Assembly: GCA_013213825.1 (NCBI GenBank)
Contig: JABSQA010000002.1
Coordinates: 1-39,147 of the forward strand
Source of the DNA: Henriciella sp.
GTDB lineage: Bacteria; Pseudomonadota; Alphaproteobacteria; Caulobacterales; Hyphomonadaceae
Length of the DNA stretch: 39,147 nt
Direction: 5' to 3'
The notes under the pieces are model-generated. The model did not search any database. It was not told where the DNA came from and worked only from the letters and a program-made list of their open reading frames with translations. The position numbers were made by a program, and so were the translations under genes. This document shows positions 1 to 9,913 of the stretch, one piece after another (position 1 is the stretch's first letter; every line of letters starts with the position of its first letter).

Positions 1-261
1 TACGGGTTCCTCGTTCTCGGCATCAAAAAATCCTGTTCGATAGATCAAAAATTGTCCATCAAACCGGGGGAAGTCCAATCATCGTGTTCATCCTGTAAAG
101 CGGCCCACTTCTATAGAACTGAGCGATGCAAGAGACTCGGTATTTAGGTCAGATATTTCAGCAAAATCAATATCAAAAAAAAATAAATATTTTTACGACT
201 TGATTCAAAGCAAAGAATGTTGTGGCTCTGGCGAACACTATTCTGCCAGTGGGGCATACAC
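1..261. other. AT-rich upstream region of the RHS gene, no confident gene
   Basis: This stretch holds no gene I can support. It is A+T rich, especially around 165-200, and presumably carries the promoter of the RHS gene, but I cannot pick out convincing -35 and -10 boxes. On the minus strand a reading frame is open from about 78 to the left edge (26 codons, reading LDFPRFDGQFLIYRTGFF and onward). It looks protein-like but has only a TTG as possible start and no well-placed ribosome binding site, so it is at best the start of a gene, or a remnant, that runs off the window. Confidence 0.4.
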
Positions 262-3200
262 ATGATTAGTATTTCGAAAGTGCTTGGCGCGCTAACCCTT
301 GTATTGTGCATAAATTTGGGAGCTTCAGCCCAGTTCGGTGGCGGAGGAGGCATTGGCGGCGGTGGTGGAACTGAGATCTTTCCGCACCTTGGAGACCTCC
401 AGGAGAAATACAATTCCTACAATCTCGACATGCTTGGAGATGACCTGGTTGGTGACCACACGGACATTGATACAGGCGCGCTTTCTCTCACCCAGATAGA
501 TGTCTCTATCCCTGGCAATAGCGCTCTGCCGGTGGAGTTTGGGCGCACGCGCGCTCGCAGCGCCATGCGTGAAACGTGGCTTGGTGATTGGACGCCTAAT
601 ATTCCATACATGTCGCGGAACATTCTCCAGAACTTTGGCGGCAATCATGATCGTTGTTCTGGGCAACTATTCCCATCACCAATCTACGTTTTCAGCAGCA
701 ATTCGCACACCGTAAATCCTGAGTCCTGGTTCGATGGGTACAACTTAAGTGTTCCTGGACGCAGCACGGGTAAACTGGCCGAACCCCTAAATTCCGGCGG
801 CAGCCCGGAGTTTTCTAGCACGGGCGCAAAGATGATCTCCAAGAACAATTGGACCGTGGATTGTATATCATCAGTCCCCTCAGGCGGCGAAGGCTATATC
901 GCGACCGCGCCAAACGGCGACACTTACAAGTTCGAGTATGAGCAAGTCTATTTCCGGCGGCAATTCGACGCCGCCTATATGGAAACTTATGTCATCGAGG
1001 AAGAGGTGTTTTACGTCACCGAGATCCGCGATGTTCATAATAATTGGGTCAAATATGACTATTCGGCTGGGCGGCTGACAAAGATTTCGTCGAATGACGG
1101 TCGCCAAATTGATTTTAGTTATTCAAGCAACAAGCTGTCTTCTGTAACGGCCAATGGTCGTACCTGGTCTTACTCCTACGATGGCAATGGCCATCTCGAT
1201 GAGGTTACACTTCCCGATGGTCGTGATTGGGTCATTGATGCGAGCACCTATGCCCTAGAGCCAGGCATGACGTCGATTTGTGCATGGGACAATAGCACAA
1301 CCATCCCGCCAGCCATCATCACACACCCAAGTGGAACAACAGTGCGGTTCGACTTTGAGGTCATCATCAATGGCCGCACGCATGTTGATATTGTGCTTGC
1401 TGGCCCGAGCGTTCCGCCGCCTTCACTAGAAGATTGCTATGTCGGCATTTCGCCGGGACGCGTTACGGCAACGGGTTTCTATTCCTTCGCGGTCAACAAG
1501 AAGACCATGACCGTGCCTGGGGGCGGGACCTATATTTGGACGCGCGATTACGAAGAGGATTACGGCACGCACACCGATACCGTTCCGCAGCTCGCGGACA
1601 CCAAGAAACGCACGATCACCGATCCGCTTGGACACAAAACCGAGTTTCACGTCTATCGCAGGAATAATCCGCGCGAAGGCTCGCTCATGAAGACCGAAGT
1701 GATACCATCAGGATCAAGCACGCCGATGCGCACTGTCGAGAACCAGTACGCATTGGGGAACATTGTCGGCAAAGAACTAGCCGGGCGTCACTTTGGCGGC
1801 ATGTCCAACAATGCCTCGGTCACACGGATTTATCAGACCCAAGCTGAGACCGTCCAAGGCGGTGAAACTTACACGACCAATTATACCTTCCAGACCAGTC
1901 CGTCTGCTTCGGACTTTGCCTACAATCAACCAAAGACCATGTTGGAAACCAGTACGGTATCCAGCGGGCAGACGCGGACGACGAACTACACATATGTCAA
2001 CTACACGACGCCATGGATTCTCGCCTTACCCAAAACCGTTGTTCGCAATGGCAAGGCGTTTGAAGATCACTCCTACAATACAGGCACGGGTAAGCTCCTA
2101 TCGACCAAGACGATGGGGTCTGGCTACAATTCAGTGAGCTATGTCTACAACGGCGATGGAACCGTCCAATCGGCCACGAACGCTCTGACGCATACCGTCA
2201 ACTACTCGAACTATAAGCGCGGTATCCCACAGAACATCTCGCTACCGGATGGCGCTAATGCATCTCGCGTCGTGGACAATAATGGCTGGGTGACGAGCTT
2301 CACCGATGGCAATGGCAACACGACCGGGTATTCCTACAACCAGGTTGGATGGCTGACCAATATCAACCGACCCGGCAGTTGGGCCGATACGAGCATCTCC
2401 TATACTGGATTGGGAAGCGGTCTCACGCAAACGGCGACCCGCGGTAACTCGCGTTCTGTCATCACGATGGATGGCTTACATCGCACCACGCTGGCCAAGG
2501 GTGAAGACCTCACAGGGCATTCGGCTGCTCGGTACGTGAAGACAACTTACGATGCGCTCAGCCGAGCGACGTTCACTTCGTTTCCATCTACCTCTTCAAA
2601 TCCCTCCAGCGGCACAAACACATCATATGATGCGCTTGGGCGGGTAACGCAGACAGCTGAGAACGTCACCCCGTTTGCGACGACCAGCACAGCCTACCTG
2701 TCTGATAATCGGGTACGCGTCACTGATCCGTCGAGCGCTCAAACCACCACAACTTATCGTGCCTTTGGATCGCCAGCGACGGATGAGGCGATCTCAGTGA
2801 CGGACGCGCTTGGCAACGTCACGACAATCAATCGCAACATTCATGGCAATATCACGCACATCCATCAAAATGATGTGTCTTCGTACAATCAGGATACAGA
2901 TCGCTATTTCTACTATGATGACCGCTTGCGGTTGTGCCGACACAAAGCGCCAGAGTTTGGTGATGAGTTGTTCGCATACGACGACGCCGATCAGATGACG
3001 ATGTCGTCTCGGGGTGAGACGGCGGGGACAAACTGCGGCACGCCGACATCCACGATCCGGACCGAGTTCACATACGACCCCATGGGGCGCCAGACGCTGA
3101 TCAACTTCCCAGCCGGAACATCGGATATTTCAAAGACCTATGACGACAATGGTAACCTGCTCACCACGAACAGGGGCGGTATCAATTGGACGTACACATA

Positions 3201-4977
3201 CAACACGCTCAATTTGATGACTAAGGAAGCTTTGAGCGTGGACGGGCGCTCCTATAACTTCCACCATTGGTACAACACCACCGGCCATGTTTATCGACAT
3301 ACTTATCCAGACGGAACACAAATCGATTACACGCCGGATGGCTTCGGGCAGGCCACGAAAGCAAGTACATCAACGTACAATTTCGTGAGTAATGCAACTT
3401 ACCATGCAAATGGGATCATAGATCGGGCCGATCTAGGTAACACAAGGTATCACGAAACCAACTTAAACGCCCGACAACAGATTTCTTTTCTTCATTACTC
3501 ATGGGGCTTCGCCTGGGACTTGGCATATGATCCCAATGGTCGCTTGATCGATATAGATGATCGTTTCGACAACACACGCGATCGAACGTATTCGTACGAT
3601 GACCTAGGTCGTCTGGATGCGGCCACGGGTGAATGGGGTGCTGCGACATTTGAGTATGACGGTGTCCAAAACCTCAGAGAAAAGCAACTCGGTACCCGCA
3701 CTGTTGAAATCGACTACGATTCAGCAAATCGAGTTTCCCAGGCGCGTGATACTGACGATGGCAATGTTTGGCGTAACTACAGTTACGACAACCAAGGCAG
3801 TGTAACGAGCAATAGCGTTATCAATTTCACTTATGATGCGGCGCGGCAACCGGTTGCCATTACGGGCGGCCAAGCCGGAACATTTTTCTACGATGGTAAT
3901 CTGAAACGCACCAAGCAGACTTTAGGTGGCGACCTGATTTATTCGGTGTACGGTGCGGATGGGAAAATAATACTCCGCGACAACGATACGACTGGCGAGA
4001 AAACCAATTATATTTACTTGGGCGGTAAATTGATCGCGAGTCTGACGAATGGTGTCACGACGTATCTTTACCAAGATCATCTAGGCACGCCCATCATGGG
4101 CGCCCAGGGACAGTACGTAACCTGGCGCGAAAACTATACGCCATTTGGCGAAAAGTACGTTTCATCATCATTCAGTGAGGATAGTGTCGGATATACTGGT
4201 CATATTACGGACACGGACACGGGCCTGACCTATATGCAGGCGCGCTATTATGACCCCGTGATTGGGCGGTTCTTGAGCACCGATCCGATTGGGTATGCGG
4301 ATCAGATGAACCTGTATGCTTATGTGCACAATGATCCGATTAATATGGTGGATCCTACGGGCATGATCTCGGCAGGATCCGCTGGGGGCGGCGAAAACCG
4401 TTCTGAAATCACCGGCGGGCAAATGCCCGCATTTAGCTGTGGATCCGGTCTGGGGCAAATTAAGTGTTGGGATAAAGATTCGAAGCGGGAAAAGGGCCCC
4501 CCGAGACGCAGAGCATTTGGTGGTTACGTCGTCGATGGCGCTGCGCAAGACCAATATGACAGAGACGCAGAGCCGTCGAAAATGTTACCGCTTCCAAATG
4601 TACGTGAAGCATACGGAATAAGGGCTGAATACGAAATCGCGTATCGGGCAGCAAATGCCCAACAGCTAGAAGCAATGGCGGAATGGGCCGTCGCACCAGC
4701 TTATTTGCTCGGTCCGCAAAAATTAGCGGCCGCGGGCTTGATCAATATATCCAAAAACGGTTTTAGAATCGGCACTCAAACGACGAATGTTTGGCTCTCC
4801 GTTCGTTCGCAGGGTATAGGATTCAGGATTATGGAAAGAGGAATATCTATTGGAAAGTTCAAACTGAGTGGAAACTGGGTTTGGCGGCCGAGCCTCCATC
4901 GAGGTTCAACTAGAGCTCAACGAAGGAAACACCGACCATGGCAAGGCGGTTGGAGAGAGCCTGCAAAACCGGAGTAA
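262..4977 (+). CDS. Secreted RHS/YD-repeat protein with polymorphic C-terminal tip
   Basis: A large exported protein (1571 residues) of the RHS/YD-repeat class, whose members form a shell around a C-terminal effector. Residues 1-24 form a Sec signal peptide ending ASAQ, followed by a glycine-rich spacer ([11 protein letters not shown]). Dozens of YD-type repeats follow, for example YDALGRVTQ and [11 protein letters not shown]. The RHS-associated core lies at about 1270-1367: DHLGTP, then [26 protein letters not shown] and DPTG. Everything after DPTG (about 200 residues) is a variable tip I do not recognise; it ends in a basic tail ([14 protein letters not shown]). An ATG at 217 would extend the protein, but only the start at 262 gives a clean signal peptide. 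No VgrG, PAAR or TcB/TcC partner is visible, so the export route beyond Sec is unknown. The role as an antibacterial toxin is inferred from architecture and the next gene. Confidence 0.88.
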   Translation: MISISKVLGALTLVLCINLGASAQFGGGGGIGGGGGTEIFPHLGDLQEKYNSYNLDMLGDDLVGDHTDIDTGALSLTQIDVSIPGNSALPVEFGRTRARSAMRETWLGDWTPNIPYMSRNILQNFGGNHDRCSGQLFPSPIYVFSSNSHTVNPESWFDGYNLSVPGRSTGKLAEPLNSGGSPEFSSTGAKMISKNNWTVDCISSVPSGGEGYIATAPNGDTYKFEYEQVYFRRQFDAAYMETYVIEEEVFYVTEIRDVHNNWVKYDYSAGRLTKISSNDGRQIDFSYSSNKLSSVTANGRTWSYSYDGNGHLDEVTLPDGRDWVIDASTYALEPGMTSICAWDNSTTIPPAIITHPSGTTVRFDFEVIINGRTHVDIVLAGPSVPPPSLEDCYVGISPGRVTATGFYSFAVNKKTMTVPGGGTYIWTRDYEEDYGTHTDTVPQLADTKKRTITDPLGHKTEFHVYRRNNPREGSLMKTEVIPSGSSTPMRTVENQYALGNIVGKELAGRHFGGMSNNASVTRIYQTQAETVQGGETYTTNYTFQTSPSASDFAYNQPKTMLETSTVSSGQTRTTNYTYVNYTTPWILALPKTVVRNGKAFEDHSYNTGTGKLLSTKTMGSGYNSVSYVYNGDGTVQSATNALTHTVNYSNYKRGIPQNISLPDGANASRVVDNNGWVTSFTDGNGNTTGYSYNQVGWLTNINRPGSWADTSISYTGLGSGLTQTATRGNSRSVITMDGLHRTTLAKGEDLTGHSAARYVKTTYDALSRATFTSFPSTSSNPSSGTNTSYDALGRVTQTAENVTPFATTSTAYLSDNRVRVTDPSSAQTTTTYRAFGSPATDEAISVTDALGNVTTINRNIHGNITHIHQNDVSSYNQDTDRYFYYDDRLRLCRHKAPEFGDELFAYDDADQMTMSSRGETAGTNCGTPTSTIRTEFTYDPMGRQTLINFPAGTSDISKTYDDNGNLLTTNRGGINWTYTYNTLNLMTKEALSVDGRSYNFHHWYNTTGHVYRHTYPDGTQIDYTPDGFGQATKASTSTYNFVSNATYHANGIIDRADLGNTRYHETNLNARQQISFLHYSWGFAWDLAYDPNGRLIDIDDRFDNTRDRTYSYDDLGRLDAATGEWGAATFEYDGVQNLREKQLGTRTVEIDYDSANRVSQARDTDDGNVWRNYSYDNQGSVTSNSVINFTYDAARQPVAITGGQAGTFFYDGNLKRTKQTLGGDLIYSVYGADGKIILRDNDTTGEKTNYIYLGGKLIASLTNGVTTYLYQDHLGTPIMGAQGQYVTWRENYTPFGEKYVSSSFSEDSVGYTGHITDTDTGLTYMQARYYDPVIGRFLSTDPIGYADQMNLYAYVHNDPINMVDPTGMISAGSAGGGENRSEITGGQMPAFSCGSGLGQIKCWDKDSKREKGPPRRRAFGGYVVDGAAQDQYDRDAEPSKMLPLPNVREAYGIRAEYEIAYRAANAQQLEAMAEWAVAPAYLLGPQKLAAAGLINISKNGFRIGTQTTNVWLSVRSQGIGFRIMERGISIGKFKLSGNWVWRPSLHRGSTRAQRRKHRPWQGGWREPAKPE

Positions 4978-4980
4978 TGC

Positions 4981-5268
4981 GTGAAACATGTAAGCGAACT
5001 CAACATAGCATCTTTTGCTGACGCCCTTAGGGTCTGCATGCAACGTGAGGCCCAAGGTCTTGGCACGCTCGAAGAGAATTGCGACCCGCTCGATGAATAT
5101 CGGCAAAAAGGATTGGTGGATGCCGAACTGATCGAATACGTAGTAAACGTAATCGTCGGCCAAGTTTCACATCGAGAAGAATTTCAAGATCTGCTTGCGT
5201 TAGTTGTGACTTCGCCCGCTGATAGCCTCGTGCAAAATATCAAACGATTTATGGATTCCGTCGCTTAG
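4981..5268 (+). CDS. Small acidic protein, candidate immunity protein for the RHS tip
   Basis: A 95-residue soluble protein with no signal peptide or membrane segment, rich in Glu and Asp and apparently mostly helical. The GTG start lies 3 nt after the RHS stop codon, and a GGAG Shine-Dalgarno inside the last RHS codons sits 6 nt upstream, so the two genes are almost certainly translated from one mRNA. A short acidic cytoplasmic protein directly behind an RHS toxin with a basic tip is the standard arrangement for a cognate immunity protein. I recognise no named immunity family in the sequence. An ATG at 4977 overlapping the RHS stop opens only a short frame and was not used. Confidence 0.6.
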   Translation: MKHVSELNIASFADALRVCMQREAQGLGTLEENCDPLDEYRQKGLVDAELIEYVVNVIVGQVSHREEFQDLLALVVTSPADSLVQNIKRFMDSVA

Positions 5269-5368
5269 GTTGCTATTGGCAAGCGGTCACAAGAACGCTC
5301 CCTTGTTTGTCAGTGTTTTTACTATTTTGAATGCCTGTATACCCAAAGCGCCGGGAGTGAGGTGCGCC

Positions 5369-6055
5369 ATGAAAAAATCAGCATTGCTTCTGACGCTTGC
5401 GTGTGTGACTTGTCCTTTCGGAACTGTAACCGCACAGGCGGAGACTTCCAAAAACGAGATTTTTCGCTTGGTGGATTATTCGCACTATTTCAAGCCGGGC
5501 GTATATCGAACGCACTACCCGGAATATGATGCATCTGGGGTCGAGACGATTTCAAAAATTGAAATCCAAATGGTAGACAACAAGTCTTCGCTGGAGTGGA
5601 TTTCAGACGAACTTTTCATCATGAAAAACAACGTCTTCCGCACAGAGTATCCTTTCATCAAAGAAATTAGGATGGAGCAAAGAATACTTGGGGATTGGTG
5701 TGGGGATGACTTGAGATTTGAATATCAAGTCAGTCCTTTGAGCGAAGACAGTTCCAGTTCTCAAGACGGGGCGCAGACCGAAATTTGGTTGTCAAAAGAC
5801 AGTTTGGCAGAAATTTCGATGTCAGATTACTTTTATGGTACCGATGTACAGTTTCATCGAGATGCAATCACGGCGACAGATGGTGATTGTTGCGAATCTC
5901 AAGATGAGTTTGAACAAAACACTGTCGGGGCTACTCAATTGCAATGTTTTTTTCTTGAACACCCAGAATGGGAAGTGGAATGCGTGCACACTCACGTTAA
6001 TTCGGTGTCTGCGATCTCCATTTTGTACGAACGGCTTCCTTTATCGGTGGGCTAA
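5369..6055 (+). CDS. Secreted protein of unknown function
   Basis: A 228-residue protein with a clear Sec signal peptide (MKKSALLLTLACVTCPFG, cleavage near TAQA). The mature part is polar and acidic, with scattered cysteines (WCGDD, GDCCES, LQCFF, VECVH) that could form disulphides outside the cytoplasm. I recognise no domain. The frame is open from a TTG at 5270, but the ATG at 5369 is preferred because it begins the signal peptide and follows a GGGAGTGAGG ribosome binding site. The base composition is A+T rich like the RHS gene and unlike the genes right of the tRNA, which suggests it belongs to the same accessory block. It could be a second effector or an unrelated exported protein. Confidence 0.6.
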   Translation: MKKSALLLTLACVTCPFGTVTAQAETSKNEIFRLVDYSHYFKPGVYRTHYPEYDASGVETISKIEIQMVDNKSSLEWISDELFIMKNNVFRTEYPFIKEIRMEQRILGDWCGDDLRFEYQVSPLSEDSSSSQDGAQTEIWLSKDSLAEISMSDYFYGTDVQFHRDAITATDGDCCESQDEFEQNTVGATQLQCFFLEHPEWEVECVHTHVNSVSAISILYERLPLSVG

Positions 6056-6081
6056 TACGGCTCTTGTTTGAATCGTCTTAA

Positions 6082-6261
6082 CCTCACACGAATGACCATC
6101 AAGAGATCATCACGGGCGTATCAACGGGAAGAACCGGAGAAGCGGCAGAAGTCGGTTTCAATTCGTACCTTAGAAACGGAGTCATTCACATGCTGGAGGG
6201 TTTTTCGTATTTGGGAGAGCGGCCGACCGATACATCAAATCTCCAAATGATTTTCGATTAA
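6082..6261 (+). pseudogene. Start-less coding remnant next to the tRNA gene
   Basis: A 59-codon frame open from the stop at 6079-6081 to TAA at 6259-6261. It reads like real protein (HTNDHQEIITGVSTGRTG, later SYLRNGVIHMLEGFSYLG, ending NLQMIFD), but no usable start codon or ribosome binding site precedes it. It is best read as the 3' end of a gene whose front has been lost, such as an old toxin tip or another accessory gene. An overlapping ATG-started frame at 6068-6250 is a poorer candidate because its translation has a basic, low-information composition. The parent family is unknown. Confidence 0.35.
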
Positions 6262-6408
6262 TGCTGGTGCGAGATAGCCAAATAGCTAGTTACTCGGGAA
6301 AATTGGCATCCACAGAAAACCAAATCCCCACCTATACCCCACCTAAATGACATCTTTATCGGTGACGGTTTTCCATAAACCTGTAATGCACTGTAAATAT
6401 TGAAATAA

Positions 6409-6484
6409 TGGTGCCGCGTATAGGACTTGAACCTACGACCCCCGCATTACGAATGCGATGCTCTACCAGCTGAGCTAACGCGGC
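6409..6484 (-). tRNA. tRNA-Thr (anticodon CGT)
   Basis: On the minus strand the sequence folds as a complete cloverleaf. The acceptor GCCGCGT pairs with ACGCGGC, the D-stem GCTC with GAGC, and the anticodon stem TCGCA with TGCGG around the loop TTCGTAA. The T-arm is GTAGG-TTCAAGT-CCTAT. The anticodon CGT (6449-6451 on the plus strand) reads ACG, so the tRNA carries threonine. The discriminator base is A and the terminal CCA is encoded (6409-6411). The 3' end faces the RHS accessory region, the usual side for island insertion. Confidence 0.95.
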
Positions 6485-6503
6485 CGACCAAAGTTGAGGC
6501 GGT

Positions 6504-6532
6504 GACATACCGCTGGCGGGCTAATTCGGCAA
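6504..6532 (-). promoter_or_regulatory. Putative promoter of tRNA-Thr
   Basis: Reading the minus strand, TTGCCG (6532-6527) and TATGTC (6509-6504) are separated by exactly 17 bp and followed by a GC-rich stretch before the tRNA begins 20 nt later. This resembles a sigma-70 promoter with the GC-rich discriminator common for stable RNA genes. It lies between the hemY stop codon and the tRNA, so the tRNA need not rely on read-through from the hem operon. Confidence 0.35.
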
Positions 6533-6559
6533 GCAAAACGTGCATGCTGGCGCGTCGCC

Positions 6560-7993
6560 TTAATCGTCGCTTGGGGCGTAGTCGAGCGGTGGGGTGACGA
6601 CGTCTGTGCGAGGCGTCGCGGGTCCGGTATTCTTCGCGCCTGGCGCGGGTAGCGCGATAGGGCGGCTCGCATCTAATTCACGTTCCGACCGTTCATAGCG
6701 CGGATGCACCAATGTGCCAGCATCGCCAAAGGCATAGACCAGTCGAGACCAGTCTGCCTGGCCATATTGGAAGGCGCCGCCGCGGGGGTCGATGTCGGAC
6801 CATTCTTGCTCGCGGGCTGCGGTGACGGCCATCCGGCCCCAGCGTTCCGACTCGGTCAGGTCGCCATAACCGCGTAAGGCTTTTTCCAAAAGCAAGCAGA
6901 GCCGCGCGGTGGGCTTTTCCTCAACCAAGAGGGCGAGCCCCTTCACCGCATTTAGCCAATCGCGATCGCGCATCGCCAAGTCGGCTTCAAGGATACGGCT
7001 TTCGCGATGGTCGGGATTGGTGGCAATCAGGGCGCGTACGCGTTCGCCAATCACGGTCGGCGTAGCATTCGAGTCCAGCCGCTGCAGCAGCTGCGATAAA
7101 GCAGGGTGCGGGCGCGCCTTCCATCCAAGCTCGAGCACGCCTTGGGCGGCTTTAATTTTGTTGTCCATCATCAATTGCCGAGCACCGTGCCATGCGGCGG
7201 GCGGAAAAGACGGGGCAGAGCGAATAGCTTCCGCCAAAAGTCGCTGAGCCTCTTTGCGCTCATTGTGCTGCAAAGCATTGGCTTCGGCGGTGTAGAGGAC
7301 GGCGCGGCGACGGCGCAGGCTTTCGCCGCTGATTTGGCCGCGCTTTTCACCGGTGGCCAGGGTGCTCAGCGCCTCGCCCCAATTCCCCGCGGCGACCTGG
7401 CTGTCGAAGAGGGAGTTGAACGGCCAGTCTGCGCCGGATTTAAGTTCCAGCGCTTCGCGTGCACGTGTCTCAGCCGAGAGCGTGTCCCCGCGCGCACTGG
7501 CGGCGGACGCGGCCCCGCGCAGGCCTGCGAGCTGGCCACCTGGCAAACGGGCGAGCTGGCCCCAAGCCCGTTCCGCGCCGGACCAATCATCTGAGATCTC
7601 GGCAGCGCGGGCCTCGAGTAGAAGTTTTAGCCGGTCATCTTCAGCATGCTGCGCCGCCTTTTTGGAGAGTTTTTTCGCCAGCGCGGCATCGCCTGCTTCG
7701 GCGGCGAGGAGGCCATCGGCCAGCGAACGATTCGCCTTCCGAATTTTTCCATTCATGCGCGATCGTCTAAATCTCCAAGGCGATGAGAATAGGGAGACAA
7801 TTAGCCAAACCAACGCGGCAGACATAAGCGCCAATACGAGCACTGCGAGGATCGAAAACGCTGCGTTTAAAACGTAAATCTCGCCCCCGCCTAGATCGAT
7901 GGTCAATCCGCCTGGAAGATCGTTTGCCCAAATCATACCCACGCTAACGAGGATGATAAGGGCTGCTAAGACGATCAAAAACAGAATGATCAT
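6560..7993 (-). CDS. hemY: HemY-like inner-membrane TPR protein
   Basis: A 477-residue protein of the HemY family (the TPR-type protein of proteobacterial haem operons, not protoporphyrinogen oxidase). Two membrane segments lie near residues 3-22 and 42-68, with IWANDLPGGLTIDLGGGEIYV between them, the typical HemY_N arrangement. A long Ala/Leu/Arg-rich helical region of TPR-like repeats follows, then a Pro-rich tail. The exact biochemical role of the family is unsettled; it is linked to late haem biosynthesis by gene order. Its start codon overlaps the stop of the upstream mitofilin-like gene by 4 nt (ATGA), so the two are translationally coupled. It is the last gene of the hemC-hemD operon. 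Confidence 0.85.
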   Translation of the reverse strand: MIILFLIVLAALIILVSVGMIWANDLPGGLTIDLGGGEIYVLNAAFSILAVLVLALMSAALVWLIVSLFSSPWRFRRSRMNGKIRKANRSLADGLLAAEAGDAALAKKLSKKAAQHAEDDRLKLLLEARAAEISDDWSGAERAWGQLARLPGGQLAGLRGAASAASARGDTLSAETRAREALELKSGADWPFNSLFDSQVAAGNWGEALSTLATGEKRGQISGESLRRRRAVLYTAEANALQHNERKEAQRLLAEAIRSAPSFPPAAWHGARQLMMDNKIKAAQGVLELGWKARPHPALSQLLQRLDSNATPTVIGERVRALIATNPDHRESRILEADLAMRDRDWLNAVKGLALLVEEKPTARLCLLLEKALRGYGDLTESERWGRMAVTAAREQEWSDIDPRGGAFQYGQADWSRLVYAFGDAGTLVHPRYERSERELDASRPIALPAPGAKNTGPATPRTDVVTPPLDYAPSDD

Positions 7994-9126
7994 GGGCGCT
8001 TTTCCGCAATCATAGTGAGACGCAAGGCCTCTAGGGTCTGTTCCAACGTAAGTCGGTCTACCGCATTAGACACCCAATCTGTGAAGACAGGCTGAATATC
8101 TGTGCCCGCCGCGCGGATATGTTCAACTGAGTCGGATAGGTTTCCGGCATCGAGCGCGGCTTTGGCTTGGTCGAGATGGTCACTTGTGGTGACGTCGCCC
8201 GCGCGCCGCACTTGAATACCGTCCCCAAACACTTGCCGCATCCATCCTGAACTACCGCCTTCCGCCTGGGCCGAAGCATCCAACGCAGCATCCCGCAGAG
8301 TCGGAAAGGTGCTGCGCAAATCCGCCAATGTCGGTACGGCTTTGGGCGCGATCGCTGAAAGCCTGGCAACCGCATCATTGTTCGGCATGGCCGCGGCGAG
8401 TTTTTGCTGAGCCGGCAGGAAAGGGCGGCCGCGCCGTGCCGCTGCTTCAATCGCAGACAGGGCAAGCGCGGCTTCGGTGCGGGCATTTGAGGCGCTAGCG
8501 GCGTTTAATTGCTCTGACGCGGCTTGATCTTCTAGGGATGAAACGCGATTTTTTAGCGTCTCAAGTGCGGTATTATAGGTGCCCACTTGCGTCACTAAGG
8601 CGTCTTCCATGGCCGCGACGCGGGCTGAAAGCGCGGCCAAATCTGGTGAGTCTGAGTCTACACCATCGGTTTCTGCAGGGTCCGCGAGGCTGGCGACCCG
8701 CGCGCGCTGAAGCATTGAAATATCCGCTTGTAAGGTCTCAATCTCCGTCCGCAGATTGCGCAAGTCTGCATTGGTTCGCGTTCGATCTGCAGACAGGCTA
8801 TCCGCACGCGATTCCAGCGTGGCAATATCAGTGCTGAGCGTTGCGGTTTCGGACAGGTCTTGATCGATGTCGGTCTGCAGAGTGGCCACATCAGACCGCA
8901 CGCGCTCCAGCGGACCCGTTCCAGGTTTAAATCCGGGTACGAAACCGGCTGTCGCGGCGGCCAAGAAGAAGGCCAGGCACGCAATCAGGAAGGACAATCC
9001 GACAATAAACCAACCCGGGCCCGTAGCGCCACCCGACCGTGGCGGCTCAGAGGTTGGGGCGGGTTCAAACTCAGCATCGATCGGCGTCTCGTCTGGCGAC
9101 AAAGGCGGCACGGTTGAGTCTGTCAT
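7990..9126 (-). CDS. Mitofilin-like (COG4223-type) inner-membrane protein
   Basis: A 378-residue membrane protein with a Pro/Glu-rich cytoplasmic N-terminus, a single transmembrane segment at about residues 38-62, a long coiled-coil-like region at about 75-220 (repeated TLQTDI and LESRADSL type heptads), and a helical C-terminal domain. This matches the alphaproteobacterial mitofilin/HemX-like proteins that sit between hemD and hemY. These are related to the mitochondrial cristae protein Mic60, with a proposed role in membrane organisation. A GGAGGG ribosome binding site lies 8 nt before the ATG. The gap of 49 nt from hemD is the largest in the operon, and its 3' end overlaps hemY by 4 nt. 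Confidence 0.8.
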   Translation of the reverse strand: MTDSTVPPLSPDETPIDAEFEPAPTSEPPRSGGATGPGWFIVGLSFLIACLAFFLAAATAGFVPGFKPGTGPLERVRSDVATLQTDIDQDLSETATLSTDIATLESRADSLSADRTRTNADLRNLRTEIETLQADISMLQRARVASLADPAETDGVDSDSPDLAALSARVAAMEDALVTQVGTYNTALETLKNRVSSLEDQAASEQLNAASASNARTEAALALSAIEAAARRGRPFLPAQQKLAAAMPNNDAVARLSAIAPKAVPTLADLRSTFPTLRDAALDASAQAEGGSSGWMRQVFGDGIQVRRAGDVTTSDHLDQAKAALDAGNLSDSVEHIRAAGTDIQPVFTDWVSNAVDRLTLEQTLEALRLTMIAEKRP

Positions 9127-9175
9127 ATCTGGCCCTCCGATCGGGTGAGTCGCCTATAGTCTATATTGGCTTGGT

Positions 9176-9904
9176 TCAGGCCGAAAGTGTGGCAATCGCT
9201 GCGTCGAGCGCCGCCATCAATCCATCTTCATTTGGCATGTCTGCGAGAAAGACTCGATCAGACTGTGGTGCTGCTATGGGGGCAATCGCCTGTTCGGAGA
9301 TCGCGACCATGGTCCAAGTATCTGGAGGTGTCCCAATCAGAGCCGCGGTCGCCGCTGCGCCTTTGGCAGAATGGAGGAGCAGAATCGCGGGGGTTTCGAT
9401 GTTAGTGAGGCGGGCAACGGCACCTGGCAAATTTTGCGCAGGGCGCATTTCATAGAGCGGTGCAAACGCGACGCGGTAGCCTCTATTCGTGAGATCTTGC
9501 TGCAACTGCCCTGCGGCTGCTGCATTGGCGACGTGTAAGAGTGGATCGTCACCTGGATCGGCATGCCCTCCGATAAAGTCTGCAAGATCTTTGGCATTGC
9601 CTGCAGATTCCCGAATGTCCGTAAATCCGGCCGCGCGTGCCGCCGTCGCCGTCGCTGGACCGACACACCAAGCGGGCAGCGCGCGCTCTGATGCGCGTTT
9701 GGCATAGGTCCTCACGCCATTCGCGCTGGTGAAGATCAGACCCGAAAGGTCAGAGGCGGCAGGCAAGTCGGTCCCGGTCAATTCGTGGAGGGACAGCATA
9801 GGCGCCGTCACCGCTTCCAATCCACGCGCACTTAGGCGCGCCACCGTTTCTGCCGCGCCGGGTTCGGCGCGGGTCACGATGATCGGAATGTCGATGCGGC
9901 TCAT
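9176..9904 (-). CDS. hemD: Uroporphyrinogen-III synthase
   Basis: A 242-residue protein matching HemD in length and context. HemD closes and inverts ring D of hydroxymethylbilane to give uroporphyrinogen III, the precursor of haem, sirohaem and cobalamin. Sequence signs are the N-terminal IIVTRAEPGAAETVARL, the SGLIFTSANGVRTYA segment, and CVGPATATAARAAGF, which are typical of this otherwise poorly conserved family. Its start lies only 9 nt after the hemC stop, so it is cotranscribed with the gene making its substrate. Confidence 0.88.
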   Translation of the reverse strand: MSRIDIPIIVTRAEPGAAETVARLSARGLEAVTAPMLSLHELTGTDLPAASDLSGLIFTSANGVRTYAKRASERALPAWCVGPATATAARAAGFTDIRESAGNAKDLADFIGGHADPGDDPLLHVANAAAAGQLQQDLTNRGYRVAFAPLYEMRPAQNLPGAVARLTNIETPAILLLHSAKGAAATAALIGTPPDTWTMVAISEQAIAPIAAPQSDRVFLADMPNEDGLMAALDAAIATLSA

Positions 9905-9913
9905 TTCATCACT

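Noticed and set aside
6068-6250. ATG-started 60-codon ORF overlapping the remnant at 6082-6261
   Set aside because: Its translation is basic and low in information, it has no ribosome binding site, and the neighbouring frame reads far more like protein.
6262-6408. Search for an attachment-site repeat or integrase remnant beside the tRNA
   Set aside because: No copy of the tRNA 3' end and no recombinase-like reading frame could be seen in the window.
7106-7877. Long plus-strand ORFs opposite hemY
   Set aside because: They are shadows of the high-G+C hemY coding strand, with repetitive Ala/Arg/Ser composition and no ribosome binding sites.
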